Below are positions 47,513 to 56,958 of a stretch of 64,000 nucleotides of DNA, in pieces; within the stretch, counting starts at the first letter, position 1, and each line of letters starts with the position of its first letter. Position numbers and translations under genes: made by a program. The stretch comes from an uncultured Paracoccaceae bacterium. Lineage in GTDB: Bacteria; Pseudomonadota; Alphaproteobacteria; Rhodobacterales; Rhodobacteraceae. The notes under the pieces are model-generated. The model was not told where the DNA came from. It searched no databases and saw nothing but the letters and a program-made list of their open reading frames with translations. Location: assembly GCA_947488175.1 (NCBI GenBank), contig CANKYO010000011.1:1-64000 (forward strand). The letters run 5' to 3'.

Positions 47513-48339
47513 CGCAGTTCATCGGCCAGTGATTTGATGTCGGGGTCTGACAGGCGCGGCACTGTGCGGTAGGCTGCGTTGACAAAAAGAAACAGCGCAA
47601 AGCCCAGAAGCCCGACACAGAGGAAGGTGACGAGGATCTGCCCGTAAACCTGGTCGGACAGCCAGTCGAATGTCTGATCCAGCCCCCCGGCCTGATCGGC
47701 GTCATTGACCCAGAATGCATAGATCAGAAAGACGCCGATGATGGTGACGACAATCCCCTGGGCCGCCACACCCAGCCTTAGCAGGCCGTCCCAATGTGTG
47801 GTGAAATGGTTCGCCGCCAGTTTCTGGCGATAGGATCGCGACCATGCCTTGTGCAGATAATAGAGGCCAGATCCCAGCGTCAGCAGACCTGCGAGGCCGA
47901 CAAGCCAGACGCCGAATGGCGCTGACATAATCGTCTCGGTAGCCTGTACGATGCGGGAATTGCCGCCATCGCCGCTGTCGCGCCCGAAGACCAGCGCAAG
48001 GGCGGCGATGCCGATGGCCGCGTGGATCAGGCCGGTGGTGATCATGCCGGCGCGACCGATGATGCCGGTGACGTCTGATCCTTCTTCCTCGAGGTCCGAA
48101 ACGCCGTCGATCACTCGCCACAGCGTGTAGCTCAGTAATCCCGCACCGATGATCAGCAAGATGATCATGCCAAAGGGCGAGGTTTCGATCTGACGCAGCG
48201 CCGCAGATGTGCCTTGCGCATCGCCGCCTTGCCAGATGGCCCAGAGCGACAGGCCCGCAATGGCCAGATATGTCAGCCCGCGGCCTGCGTAGCCAAGCCG
48301 CATGATCGGAAGCGCCCAGTTCATCTTGTCGGTTGCCAT
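47509..48339 (-). CDS. DUF1206 family membrane protein
   Basis: A 276-residue polytopic protein with six hydrophobic segments arranged as three similar pairs. Each repeat starts with a pattern such as [32 protein letters not shown] and [16 protein letters not shown], characteristic of DUF1206. The function of this family is unknown. The ATG at 48339 has GGGG seven bases ahead. It is convergent with the lytic transglycosylase and 52 bases downstream of the double ABC ATPase gene, so it may be at the end of that transcript. Confidence 0.88.
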   Translation of the reverse strand: MATDKMNWALPIMRLGYAGRGLTYLAIAGLSLWAIWQGGDAQGTSAALRQIETSPFGMIILLIIGAGLLSYTLWRVIDGVSDLEEEGSDVTGIIGRAGMITTGLIHAAIGIAALALVFGRDSGDGGNSRIVQATETIMSAPFGVWLVGLAGLLTLGSGLYYLHKAWSRSYRQKLAANHFTTHWDGLLRLGVAAQGIVVTIIGVFLIYAFWVNDADQAGGLDQTFDWLSDQVYGQILVTFLCVGLLGFALFLFVNAAYRTVPRLSDPDIKSLADELR

Positions 48340-48391
48340 TGAAAATCCCCTTTGTTCGAAGGGACAATCGCTGAGTGCCGACAAGGTTCCC

Positions 48392-50476
48392 TTATTCAGC
48401 GGCGATCTGGATCACGGGTTCCATATTGGCCAGTTCTGCATCGCTCAGATGGCATTTGATCTGGTGACCGTCTGCCACCATGCGGACCGGTGGCACCTCT
48501 CGCTCGCAAAGGTCACCGGCGACCTGGGATTTCCAGCGACAGCGCGTCTGGAACGGGCAACCGCTGGGCGGGTTCATGGCTGAGGGGATATCACCCTCCA
48601 GCACGATATGTTTTTTCTTTACCGATGTGTCGGCGATGGGAACGGCAGACAGCAAAGCCTCTGTATAGGGGTGGTAGGGGGGCGAGAATACCTGATCGGT
48701 GGTGCCAAGTTCGACGACATGGCCCAGATACATGACCATGACGCGGTCACTGAGGTAGCGCACGATCGACAGGTCGTGGCTGATGAACAGCAGCGTTGTC
48801 TTATGTTCGCGTTGAATTTCCATTAACAGATCGGTCACTGCCGCCTGAACGGACACATCCAGCGCCGAAACAGGTTCATCCGCGACCACGATCCGGGCGT
48901 CGCCTGCAAAGGCGCGTGCGATGCCAACCCGTTGTTTTTGCCCGCCTGATAGCTGTCGTGGCATCCGGTCGGCGAAGGCGCGGGGGAGTTTAACAAGGTC
49001 GAGCAGGTCCAGCATGCGGTCGCGCCGTTCGGCATCGTTATTACCGATCCCGAAGATTTCCAGCGCCCGCATGATCTGGCGTCCGACGGTCATTGAAGGA
49101 TTGAGCGTATCGAACGGGTTTTGAAAGACCATCTGGATGTCGGCCACCGTTTTGGTGTCGCGGTTTTCGATGGCTATATCGCCAATGGATTGATTATCCA
49201 GCAGAATCTGGCCTTCGGTGGCAGTCTCAAGCCCCATCAGCACCTTGGCAAAGGTGGATTTGCCGCAGCCGGATTCGCCCACGATGGCGAGCGTTTCGCT
49301 TTCGCGGGCCTCGAACGACAGGGTTTCGTTGGCTTTGACCACCTTTTTGTCGCCGCCGCCGAAAAGGGCGTTGGCCGCGACCTCGTAATATTTCTTGAGG
49401 TTGTCCATTTTCAGAACCACCGGCCCGATATCGCCTTTCTGTTTCTTTTCAGCAATTTGCGGCGGTGCGGCCCAGTCGATTTCCTCGTGTCTGAGGCAGC
49501 GGGTCTGGTGGCGATCATTGCCTTTGACCTGCACCATGGGCACGAAACCGGCGTCGCAACGCCCTTCTTCGAAATAGTCGCAACGGGGGCCGAAATTACA
49601 GCCTTTGGGGCGTTCGTGGGGCAGGGGGAAATTGCCGGGGATCGCGATGAGCGGGCGCGCGTTCTTATCCGCGCCGGGCAGTGGGATCGACCGGAACAGG
49701 GCTTGTGTATAGGGGTGCTGCATTTCGTCGAACACGTCTTCGATGCTGCCGCGTTCCACAGCTTCGCCGGAATACATCACGCAGATCCGGTCGCAGGTTT
49801 CCAGCACTAAGCCTAAGTTGTGGCTGATAAAAAGCATCGATGTGCCGTATTTCTTGCCCAGATCCTTGACCAGTTCAACGACGGCGGCTTCGACGGTCAC
49901 GTCGAGGGCTGTGGTCGGTTCGTCGAGGATCAGAAGCGCCGGTTTGGACATTAGCGCCATGGCGATCACGATGCGCTGTTGCTGACCGCCGGAGAGCTGG
50001 TGGGGATAGCTTTTGAGCATGCGTTCGGGGTCTGGCAGTTTGACGTCTGTGACGACTTCCAGAGCCCGCGCATAGGCCTCTTTTTCCGAGACACCTTCGT
50101 GGATCATCGGGACTTCCATCAGCTGTTTGCCGATCTTCATGGCGGGGTTCAGGGATGCCATAGGTTCTTGATATATCATGGCAATTTCGTTGCCGCGGAT
50201 GTCGCGTAGCCGTTCGGGCGACATCGTGTTCATCTCTTCGCCCTTGAACTTGATTGAGCCACCAACGATGCGCCCGTTCACGCCCAGATCCTGCATCACG
50301 CCAAGCGCCACGGTGGATTTTCCGCAGCCGGATTCCCCAACAAGACCAAGGGCTTCGCCTGGCATGACCTTGGCGGAAAAATCCATCACGGCGGGGATTT
50401 CGCGCAGGCGGGTGAAGAAGGAAATGGACAATTTGTCGATTTCGAGGATGGGTTCGGCTTGATCGAGCGTGGCCAT
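48392..50476 (-). CDS. Oligopeptide-type ABC transporter ATPase, fused double domain (DppD-DppF)
   Basis: Two complete ABC ATPases are joined in one chain of about 694 residues. The first has GESGCGKST, HQLSGGQQQRIVIAMAL and LLILDEPTTALD. The second has GESGCGKST, RQLSGGQKQRVGIARAF and IVVADEPVSALD. Each ends in an oligopeptide-type C-terminal cysteine motif for a probable 4Fe-4S site (CNFGPRCDYFEEGRCD; CPFQTRCRWKSQVAGDLC). In classical Dpp/Opp systems these are two separate proteins. The ATG at 50476 has AAAGGA ahead of it. It lies about 100 bases after the DppC-like permease gene with a hairpin between. Confidence 0.92.
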   Translation of the reverse strand: MATLDQAEPILEIDKLSISFFTRLREIPAVMDFSAKVMPGEALGLVGESGCGKSTVALGVMQDLGVNGRIVGGSIKFKGEEMNTMSPERLRDIRGNEIAMIYQEPMASLNPAMKIGKQLMEVPMIHEGVSEKEAYARALEVVTDVKLPDPERMLKSYPHQLSGGQQQRIVIAMALMSKPALLILDEPTTALDVTVEAAVVELVKDLGKKYGTSMLFISHNLGLVLETCDRICVMYSGEAVERGSIEDVFDEMQHPYTQALFRSIPLPGADKNARPLIAIPGNFPLPHERPKGCNFGPRCDYFEEGRCDAGFVPMVQVKGNDRHQTRCLRHEEIDWAAPPQIAEKKQKGDIGPVVLKMDNLKKYYEVAANALFGGGDKKVVKANETLSFEARESETLAIVGESGCGKSTFAKVLMGLETATEGQILLDNQSIGDIAIENRDTKTVADIQMVFQNPFDTLNPSMTVGRQIMRALEIFGIGNNDAERRDRMLDLLDLVKLPRAFADRMPRQLSGGQKQRVGIARAFAGDARIVVADEPVSALDVSVQAAVTDLLMEIQREHKTTLLFISHDLSIVRYLSDRVMVMYLGHVVELGTTDQVFSPPYHPYTEALLSAVPIADTSVKKKHIVLEGDIPSAMNPPSGCPFQTRCRWKSQVAGDLCEREVPPVRMVADGHQIKCHLSDAELANMEPVIQIAAE

Positions 50477-50542
50477 TAACTTTTTCCTTTCAGCGCCGAT
50501 TTTTGCTGTCGGCATCGCGTCGGACTTGCGTCGGCAAAACGT

Positions 50543-50567
50543 CGGACCCCACCGCACGCGGGGTCCG
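50543..50567 (-). terminator. Hairpin between permease and ATPase genes
   Basis: CGGACCCC and GGGGTCCG form a perfect eight-base stem with a nine-base loop directly after the DppC-like stop codon. There is no T-run, so it more likely tunes expression of the ATPase gene than ends transcription. Confidence 0.5.
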
Positions 50568-50574
50568 TTAACTA

Positions 50575-52020
50575 TTAATCTTTCAGGCTTTCCTCGCGCA
50601 GGCCGTCGGCCAGAAGGTTCAGCCCCAGAACGAGGCTGAGGAGCGCGACAGCAGGTGGCAAGGCCGGGTGGGCGAAGATCAGAAGCAGCTTGCGCCCTTC
50701 ATTGATCGTGGTCCCCCAATCGGGGCTTTCGGACGACAGGCCCAGACCGAAGAAGCCGAGGGTTCCGAGCAGGATGGTCGTGTAGCCGATTCGCAGGCAG
50801 AAATCGACGATCAGTGGCCCGCGTGCGTTGGGCAGGATTTCCCACAGCATGATGTACCATGCCCCTTCGCCCCGCGTCTGGGCGGCAGCCACATAATCGC
50901 GCGTACGCAGATCGAGGGTCAGCCCCCGCACGATCCGGAAGACCGTGGGTGCGTTCACGAAGACCACCGAGACGAAGACGACGAGGATCGAGATATCGAA
51001 GAGGTCGAACCATTCAGGCAGGAAATCGATCACCGTGCCTTTCTGGTTGACCACCGACAGATAAAGCCAGCCGAGGATGCCCAGCACCGGGATCAGAATG
51101 GCGTTACGTTTGGCCGGTTGGGTGTAGTAGCGCGAGTTCAGCAGCACGCCGAAAAAGATCAGCGGGAAGATGAACAGGAACGCGGCCATGTAGGAAGGGA
51201 TGCCCGTCAGTACGATTTCCGGTGTGACCAGCAGGTAAAAGAGCAGGATCACAGGGAAAGCCAGGATCAGGTTGGCAACAAAAGAGAGGAACGTGTCGAG
51301 CTTGCCGCCATAATAGCCTGCGGGCAGGCCCAGCGTAATGCCGACCATGAAGGCAAAGACGGTGGCCAGCGGTGCGATGGCAATCACGAAGGTGGACCCG
51401 ACAACGACCCGGCTGAAGATATCGCGGGCGAGGTTGTCACCCCCCAAAAGATAGTGGGGGATAGCCCCGTCCGTGCCTTCCGGCACGGGGATGCCGGGGC
51501 CCTTGTTTTTGAGACCTGAGACCTGGCTGAGGTAGTCATGTGTCGCGATCAGGTCGAACAGGCCGACAAAGAGTGCGGTGAACACCCAGAACATGACGAT
51601 CCCGAAACCAATCATGCCGACCGTGCTGTCAAAGAGTTTGCCATAAAGGCCGAGTTTTCGTTTGTAGAGGATCGAGAGGCCGAAGGTGACCAGAAGCGCC
51701 ACCCAGACGGGCAGGAACTGGCGTGACATTTCGCCAATGATGCCGCCGGTGCCATAAGGCGTGACGATACCGCCGATCAGGTAGGCAAGTACCAGCACCA
51801 GAACGAAGAGGAAAAGGTACTTGTTCACCGTTTCGACTGTGCCCAGAAGCCCTTCGCGCCCTTGCAATGTACCATCCGCATTGGCCTGCAGTGTCATGGG
51901 CGCGGTGAAGAAGCCAAGCACGATCTGTGCAAAGATCCCGATGGCGAGGATTACAACGCCCAGCCCGAGTGCCGGGTTGAGGAATGCGCCGAGCGCGCCT
52001 GTCCATGTGAGAGGTTCCAT
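50575..52020 (-). CDS. Peptide ABC transporter permease, DppC type (long form)
   Basis: Inner-membrane permease with the binding-protein-dependent transport domain in the last 230 residues: ILGLPAGYYGG-like start, and EAA loop DYVAAAQTRGEGAWYIMLWEILPNARGPLIVD. At about 481 residues it is far longer than ordinary DppC (about 300). The additional N-terminal part (residues 1-160) adds several membrane helices and a linker, and about 70 further residues with three helices are inserted mid-protein (YMAAFLFIFPLIFFGVLLNSR). The ATG at 52020 is preferred because AAGGGG lies eight bases ahead; the ATG at 52026 is too close. It follows the DppB-like gene closely. Confidence 0.88.
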   Translation of the reverse strand: MEPLTWTGALGAFLNPALGLGVVILAIGIFAQIVLGFFTAPMTLQANADGTLQGREGLLGTVETVNKYLFLFVLVLVLAYLIGGIVTPYGTGGIIGEMSRQFLPVWVALLVTFGLSILYKRKLGLYGKLFDSTVGMIGFGIVMFWVFTALFVGLFDLIATHDYLSQVSGLKNKGPGIPVPEGTDGAIPHYLLGGDNLARDIFSRVVVGSTFVIAIAPLATVFAFMVGITLGLPAGYYGGKLDTFLSFVANLILAFPVILLFYLLVTPEIVLTGIPSYMAAFLFIFPLIFFGVLLNSRYYTQPAKRNAILIPVLGILGWLYLSVVNQKGTVIDFLPEWFDLFDISILVVFVSVVFVNAPTVFRIVRGLTLDLRTRDYVAAAQTRGEGAWYIMLWEILPNARGPLIVDFCLRIGYTTILLGTLGFFGLGLSSESPDWGTTINEGRKLLLIFAHPALPPAVALLSLVLGLNLLADGLREESLKD

Positions 52021-52032
52021 GTCCATTTCCCC

Positions 52033-53079
52033 TTAAGAAATACGAATGCGTGGATTGAGGAAGACGTAGCCGATATCGGAAATCAGCTGTGTGATCAGCA
52101 CCACGAAGACAGAGACGACCGAGACGCCGAGCAGCAATTCGATGTCGTTATTGCCGGCGGCCTGCACCAGTACCCAGCCGAAGCCCTTGTAGTTGAAGAG
52201 CGTTTCGACGATCACGACCCCATTCAACAGCCACGGGAATTGCAGCATGATCACCGTAAAGGGGGCGATCAGGGCGTTCCGCAAGGCGTGTTTCAGCACG
52301 ATCTTGGGGAAGCTGACACCCTTGAGCCGGGCCGTGCGGATGTATTGTGCTGTCATGACCTCGGTCATGCTGGCCCGCGTCATACGGGCGATGTAGCCCA
52401 TCCCGTAGAGTGCGATGGTGATTACCGGCAGGAAGAAGTTTTCGAAGGTCGCGTCGTCCATGGCCGCGGTCGCCGTACCCTTGAACCATTGCATGCCGAA
52501 GGTTGCGGTGGCGAAGACGGAGATAAAGACAACACCAGAGACGTATTCGGGCGTCGCGGTAGAGACGATGGAGACAGTTGAAAGGGTCCGGTCTGTCCGC
52601 GACCCTTCACGCATCCCAGCAAGCACACCAATAATCAATGCGCCGGGCACCATGACCATCATCACCCAGAACATCAGTTTTCCGGTCAAGCCAAGCCGGG
52701 TCGCGACAATGCTGCCCACCTCATCCTTGAACACCGTGGAAAAGCCCCAGTCACCTTGCAGGATACCGCAGAAAGTCGATACCTCGTCCAATGGTTGGCC
52801 CGGCTCCTGACAGCGCGCGCGCGTTTCTCCATCGGAGCCATCGATGACGTAGCCGGGTAGCACGCCGAGCCATTGGCCGTATTTGACGGGCAGGGGTTGG
52901 GAATAGCCGCGGTTTTCCAGCCAGCTGACAACCGCGTCGTCTGTCATCCGGGCATTGCCCTGGGTCTTGGCCAGTTTTTCGAGATTTGGCCCCAGATTGG
53001 TTAGCCAAAAGACGATAAACGTCAGACATAAAGCCGTGAGGAGCATCACCCCAAGGCGGCGTAAAATAAACAGTCCCAT
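52033..53079 (-). CDS. Peptide ABC transporter permease, DppB type
   Basis: Inner-membrane permease of 348 residues. The N-terminal IRRLGVMLLTALCLTFIVFWLTNL helix and the EAA loop QYIRTARLKGVSFPKIVLKHALRNALIAPF are typical of DppB/OppB. A periplasmic loop of about 85 residues after the first helix has two or three cysteines (CQEPGQPL, FCGILQG), longer than in E. coli DppB. It is separated from the binding-protein gene by about 125 bases that include a terminator-like hairpin, and is followed 12 bases later by the DppC-like gene. Confidence 0.9.
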   Translation of the reverse strand: MGLFILRRLGVMLLTALCLTFIVFWLTNLGPNLEKLAKTQGNARMTDDAVVSWLENRGYSQPLPVKYGQWLGVLPGYVIDGSDGETRARCQEPGQPLDEVSTFCGILQGDWGFSTVFKDEVGSIVATRLGLTGKLMFWVMMVMVPGALIIGVLAGMREGSRTDRTLSTVSIVSTATPEYVSGVVFISVFATATFGMQWFKGTATAAMDDATFENFFLPVITIALYGMGYIARMTRASMTEVMTAQYIRTARLKGVSFPKIVLKHALRNALIAPFTVIMLQFPWLLNGVVIVETLFNYKGFGWVLVQAAGNNDIELLLGVSVVSVFVVLITQLISDIGYVFLNPRIRIS

Positions 53080-53166
53080 AAAGGCCCCTGTTGGTCAGCA
53101 GCGTCAGGTCATTGCCCGACTTCTTGTTTTGTGCGGCCCCGGTTCACCGGTGATCCACCTGTCGTG

Positions 53167-53196
53167 AAAAGGGCCGCCCCATCGCTGGAGCGGCCC
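53167..53196 (-). terminator. Partial terminator after peptide-binding protein gene
   Basis: GGGCCGC/GCGGCCC (53171-53177 and 53190-53196) forms a stem on the minus strand followed by TTTT. It sits seven bases after the binding-protein stop and before the permease genes, a place where read-through control gives excess binding protein. Confidence 0.65.
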
Positions 53197-53203
53197 GAAG
53201 GAT

Positions 53204-54859
53204 TTAGGCGGCAAATGCCATCTTGTAGACCTGTGGCAGATACGCGATGTGCATATCCCAGCCTACAATGCCCGGCTTGGCGTGCCGGTAGAGCGAGCGC
53301 CAATACGGCTGGATCGTCACGCCTTCGTCACGCATGATCGCCTGCAGCTTGGCCATCACTTCGCGCCGTGCATCGGCATCAGCGATGGAGTTGGCTTCGG
53401 CCAGCAGCGCGTCGAATTCGGCATTGGCAAAGCCGCTTTCGTTCCAGGCTTCGCCGGACCGGTAGGCCAGCGCGAGGATCTGGGTGCCAAGTGGCCGGTG
53501 GTTCCAGTTGGTCGAGCTGAACGGGTATTTTGTCCAGTCGTTCCAGAAAGTGGAGCCAGGGATGATGGTCCGCTTGACGTTGAAACCGGCGTCGCGCAGT
53601 TGGGCTGCCACGGCATCGGTGGTGTTCTTGCGCCAGTCATCGTCGATCGAGATGATTTCCATCTCGAAATCGGCCATGCCTGCCTCTGTCAGCAGTGCCA
53701 GCGCACCTTCGGGATCGTATGGCATCCCTTCGATGTCAGCATATTCGGGGTGCATTGGCCCAACATGGAAGTTTTTGGCGGTCTGACCGCGATTGGCATA
53801 GCCCAGTTCGAGGCAGACCTCGTTATTGACGGCCATCGCGATGGCCTGGCGCACCCGCACGTCTGCATAGGGCTGTTTGCCGTCTACTTCGGCCAGTTGG
53901 TTGGGCCGGATGGCGATGGTGGCACCTGATGCCACTTCGGACCGTTCCCAGCCGATGCTTTCCATGATGTCAACGAAGTCGCCAACTGTTTCATAGAGCA
54001 TGTCAACCTCGTCAGCCGAGGCGGCTGCGACCCAAGCCGATGGGTCCGTGCCGTAGTCGATGAATTCGACCCGGTCGAGGAAGGCGCCTTTGCCAGCCTC
54101 GTAACCCCACCATTCAAAGCCTTCGTTGCGGACCAGCACGCCCTTGACCCCGACCTCGAGGCTTTCGGGCAGGTATGGCCCGGTGCCCACAGGATTGCCC
54201 GTCATGTTTTCAGGATCGAAATCAGCTGGTGTGATGGCGGCGGGGTAGTCGGCCATGCCTGCGATCAGCGAGATGTCGGAGGCGGGCAGGTTCAGTTTGA
54301 CGGTGCTGGCGTCAACCACTTCGATGCCGCCTTCGACGGCCTGACCGGTGGCTTCGTCGATCAGTGTGGCGAAGCGCCCGGCCATGGAGTTGCCTTCGAC
54401 ATTCTTGTCACACCAGCCGGCGATGTTGCGCGCCACGTCTTCGGCGGTGAAATCATCGCCGTTGTTCCACTTGACGCCCTGACGGACCTTGAGCGTGTAT
54501 TCGGTGGCGTCTTCGTTGACTTCCCAGCTTTCAAGCAGCATCGGCGCGAACGACCCGTCATTGTTGTATTCGACGAGGTATTCAAGCCAGCCGTTGGAGT
54601 AATAGGCGATCTGGGTCCAGTCATAGGTGCGCGGATCCTTGAGCGCGCGGACTTCCATCTGCATGCGCAGCGTGCCGCCTTGCTGGGCGTGGCCATCTGC
54701 CTTGGCTGGTGCAGTCAGACCCAAAAGGCCATAGGCGGCTGTCGCCGTCAGACCGAGGCTGGTTGCCCGCGTCAGGAATTCCCGGCGGCTGAGTTTGCCC
54801 GCCTTTTCCTCGGCGGCGTACATAAGCGCGGCTGGATGAATTTTCGTGGATTGCGTCAT
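53204..54859 (-). CDS. Peptide-type ABC transporter substrate-binding protein (SBP family 5)
   Basis: Periplasmic binding protein of 551 residues. A twin-arginine-like signal (KLSRREFLTRATSLGLTATAAYG, about residues 23-45) suggests Tat export, which is unusual but known for this family in roseobacters. The mature part has the SBP_bac_5 pattern WEVNEDATEYTLKVRQGVKWNNGDDFTAEDV and VRQAIAMAVN. The ligand may be a peptide, but related systems carry opines, glutathione or other compounds. GGGAGAACAG ahead of the ATG at 54859 fixes the start. It heads the transporter operon; an AglR-like palindrome and AraC-type direct repeats lie 145-205 bases upstream. Confidence 0.9.
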   Translation of the reverse strand: MTQSTKIHPAALMYAAEEKAGKLSRREFLTRATSLGLTATAAYGLLGLTAPAKADGHAQQGGTLRMQMEVRALKDPRTYDWTQIAYYSNGWLEYLVEYNNDGSFAPMLLESWEVNEDATEYTLKVRQGVKWNNGDDFTAEDVARNIAGWCDKNVEGNSMAGRFATLIDEATGQAVEGGIEVVDASTVKLNLPASDISLIAGMADYPAAITPADFDPENMTGNPVGTGPYLPESLEVGVKGVLVRNEGFEWWGYEAGKGAFLDRVEFIDYGTDPSAWVAAASADEVDMLYETVGDFVDIMESIGWERSEVASGATIAIRPNQLAEVDGKQPYADVRVRQAIAMAVNNEVCLELGYANRGQTAKNFHVGPMHPEYADIEGMPYDPEGALALLTEAGMADFEMEIISIDDDWRKNTTDAVAAQLRDAGFNVKRTIIPGSTFWNDWTKYPFSSTNWNHRPLGTQILALAYRSGEAWNESGFANAEFDALLAEANSIADADARREVMAKLQAIMRDEGVTIQPYWRSLYRHAKPGIVGWDMHIAYLPQVYKMAFAA

Positions 54860-55003
54860 TCTGTTCTCCCTGTGACACATCTTTGTTTTGAGGATGGAGA
54901 ATAGATCGCCTTGGCTGCGTTTACGCTTCATCCCGTCCCGCGCTATCACCGCATAAGTTGGGGGGGCAGGTCAACCGACGCTTTTGTCAAACATATGTCA
55001 TTT

Positions 55004-55031
55004 ACGACAGGTCACCCACCAAAAAACGACA
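55004..55031 (-). promoter_or_regulatory. Direct repeats, candidate AraC-type site
   Basis: On the minus strand TGTCGT occurs twice with starts 22 bases apart (plus-strand ACGACA at 55004-55009 and 55026-55031). Roughly two helical turns between half-sites is typical for AraC-family activators, and an AraC gene is adjacent. Confidence 0.4.
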
Positions 55032-55048
55032 TGTTGGGCCTGTGAAAA

Positions 55049-55062
55049 TCAAAGCGCTTTGG
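55049..55062. promoter_or_regulatory. AglR-like operator upstream of the peptide transporter
   Basis: TCAAAGCGCTTTGG matches the perfect aglE palindrome at 13 of 14 bases. It lies about 190 bases ahead of the binding-protein start and just after the araC stop. Confidence 0.5.
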
Positions 55063-55077
55063 CGCTGCAATGCAGCG

Positions 55078-55896
55078 TCAGCTGCGGTTGGAGCCGCCTC
55101 TGTTGCGCCGGAATTCGGAGGGTGTCAGGCCTGACTTGCACTGGAAACTGCGTGTGAAATAGGCCGGTGACTGGAATCCGAGCGCCTTGGCCACATCCTG
55201 AATGGGTGTTGCCGTATCCCGCAACAGTGTGCAGGCCTCAAAATGGATCCGGTCGTTGAGAAGGTCCAGCGCTGATCGGTCGCAGGTCTGCTTGCAGCAG
55301 CGGGTCAGATGGGTCGGGGTGACGCCGAGTGCCGCCGCGTAGTCGGTCACGCTGCGGTCGGAGTGAAAATCGCGGGCGATCATCTGTGTATAGCGCGCGA
55401 CCAGTTTGGCTGCCGCCGTATGACGCCGTTTGTCGATGGTCTGTGGGTCGCGGGCCTGCAGCTGTCGTTCGACAAAGATGCTGAGCAATCCAAGATGACA
55501 ATGGGCCGCCCGGCTGTCGCCTGTAGGTTTCAATTCGCGTTCGATGGCTTCGATCAGATTGCTCAGGTCCTTTTGCGGCACCACGTCGAGCAATCGCAGA
55601 TGGAACGGCGTATCGGGCCAGTCGCCGGTATTGGGCAAGGACAGGATTTGTCCAAAAACAGTTGGTCCGACCTCGATCCCGTACATGGTGTGCGGCGGAA
55701 TGAAGATCAGGTTATTGGGCCCATAGCCGTTGGTCATGCCCGCAACAGTGATCCGCCCCTGTCCCTTGGTGATATGGATCAGGCGCGGCGTGTCGTGACT
55801 GCGCATCGCCTCGGTCCGCCAGCGCAGGGCCGGGCCGCCATAGGTCAAGGGCGTCAGCGCAAGCGCCGACGGCTGGATTTCCGTCATCATGGTCAT
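55078..55896 (-). CDS. AraC-family transcriptional regulator
   Basis: Regulator with an N-terminal cupin-type sensing domain (about residues 1-160; HITKGQGRITVAGMTNGYGPNNLIFIPPHTMYGIE) and a C-terminal pair of helix-turn-helices. The first covers SVTDYAAALGVTPTHLTRCCKQ and the second PIQDVAKALGFQSPAYFTRSFQ. The ATG at 55896 has GAGG eight bases ahead and is preferred over 55926. It lies directly upstream of the peptide-type transporter genes on the same strand, separated by about 220 bases with candidate binding repeats, so it probably controls that operon. The inducer is not known. Confidence 0.88.
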   Translation of the reverse strand: MTMMTEIQPSALALTPLTYGGPALRWRTEAMRSHDTPRLIHITKGQGRITVAGMTNGYGPNNLIFIPPHTMYGIEVGPTVFGQILSLPNTGDWPDTPFHLRLLDVVPQKDLSNLIEAIERELKPTGDSRAAHCHLGLLSIFVERQLQARDPQTIDKRRHTAAAKLVARYTQMIARDFHSDRSVTDYAAALGVTPTHLTRCCKQTCDRSALDLLNDRIHFEACTLLRDTATPIQDVAKALGFQSPAYFTRSFQCKSGLTPSEFRRNRGGSNRS

Positions 55897-55950
55897 CAAC
55901 TTTGCCTCAATGTTGATTTTTGACAAGTCTTGACAGAAAGCCCTGTCAGA

Positions 55951-56853
55951 TCAATCCATTGGTTGATCGGCGAATCGCAGTGTTGCGGAAATGTCAGGTT
56001 GGCTGGCGTCGATATGTGCCCACGCTTTGTGCCGGGACCGGAACCATGTGCGTTGTCGTTTCGCATATTGTCGCGAGGCGATGATAACAGTCTCGCGGGC
56101 GTCCTGAAGGCTGATTTCGCCCTTTAGATGACCGATCAGTTCTGGCGCCCCGATGGCCTTGGCCGACTGGTGGCCAGGGTCCCAGCGGGGCAGCATGGCG
56201 CGGGCCTCGTCCAGGGCGCCGTGTTGCAGCATCAGATCGAAGCGTTTTTCGATCCGTGCGTTGAGCCATTCCTTGGGTGCGTTCAGCGTGATGCCGGTGG
56301 TTTGGTCCAGCGGCAGAAGGGGCGGCGGTGTCGTATCCTGCCATGACGCAAGGCTGCGCCCGGTGTTCTGCAGCACTTCCCACGCCCGCTGCACTCGCAT
56401 CCGGTTTTGCGTGTCGATCCGCGCTTTTGTCTCGGCGTCTAAATCGGCGAGCAGGGCCGGTAGGGGCAGCGCGTTGGCCCGTTCGCGTAAGGCTGACGGG
56501 GTGGCCGGGATATCGACCAGCCCGTTGGTCAGCGCGTTGAAATTCAGGCCGGTGCCGCCAACGATGATCGGGCGTTTGCGCCCTTGCAGGAAGGGTGCCA
56601 CATCCCGCAGCCAGTGACCCACCGAATAGTCGGCATCGTACTGCACGTGCCCATAGAGCGCGTGTTCGGCCAGTGCCAGATCGGCATCGTCTGGACGTGC
56701 TGTCAGGATGCGCCAGCCATCGAAGACCTGCAGCGCGTCGGCGTTCACGATCACGCCGCCTTGTTCCTTTGCGATCCGCAAGGCCAGCGCGGACTTGCCG
56801 GATGCTGTTGGTCCGGCAATCAGCACCGGCATGTCGGGGTAAATCGTGATCAT
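55951..56853 (-). CDS. miaA: tRNA dimethylallyltransferase
   Basis: Adds a dimethylallyl group to A37 of tRNAs that read codons beginning with U. The P-loop is VLIAGPTASGKSALALRIA, the catalytic-Asp segment is VNADALQVFDGWRILTARPDD, and PIIVGGTGLNFNALTNGL and IDTQNRMRVQRAWEVL are family blocks; QYAKRQRTWFR closes the tRNA-binding region. The 300-residue length is normal. The ATG at 56853 gives MITIYPDMPVL; a second ATG at 56832 (MPVLIAG) is equally possible since neither has a clear ribosome site. It is divergent from pyrH. Confidence 0.92.
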   Translation of the reverse strand: MITIYPDMPVLIAGPTASGKSALALRIAKEQGGVIVNADALQVFDGWRILTARPDDADLALAEHALYGHVQYDADYSVGHWLRDVAPFLQGRKRPIIVGGTGLNFNALTNGLVDIPATPSALRERANALPLPALLADLDAETKARIDTQNRMRVQRAWEVLQNTGRSLASWQDTTPPPLLPLDQTTGITLNAPKEWLNARIEKRFDLMLQHGALDEARAMLPRWDPGHQSAKAIGAPELIGHLKGEISLQDARETVIIASRQYAKRQRTWFRSRHKAWAHIDASQPDISATLRFADQPMD

Positions 56854-56958
56854 CGCGCTATTAGTGCCGAACCGGTCGAATATGGGCAAGCGGCCATTGA
56901 ACACCGCCCGCTTTTCCGACATTTTGCGCGCTAACATTCTGCGCATCAGGGGGACGCC

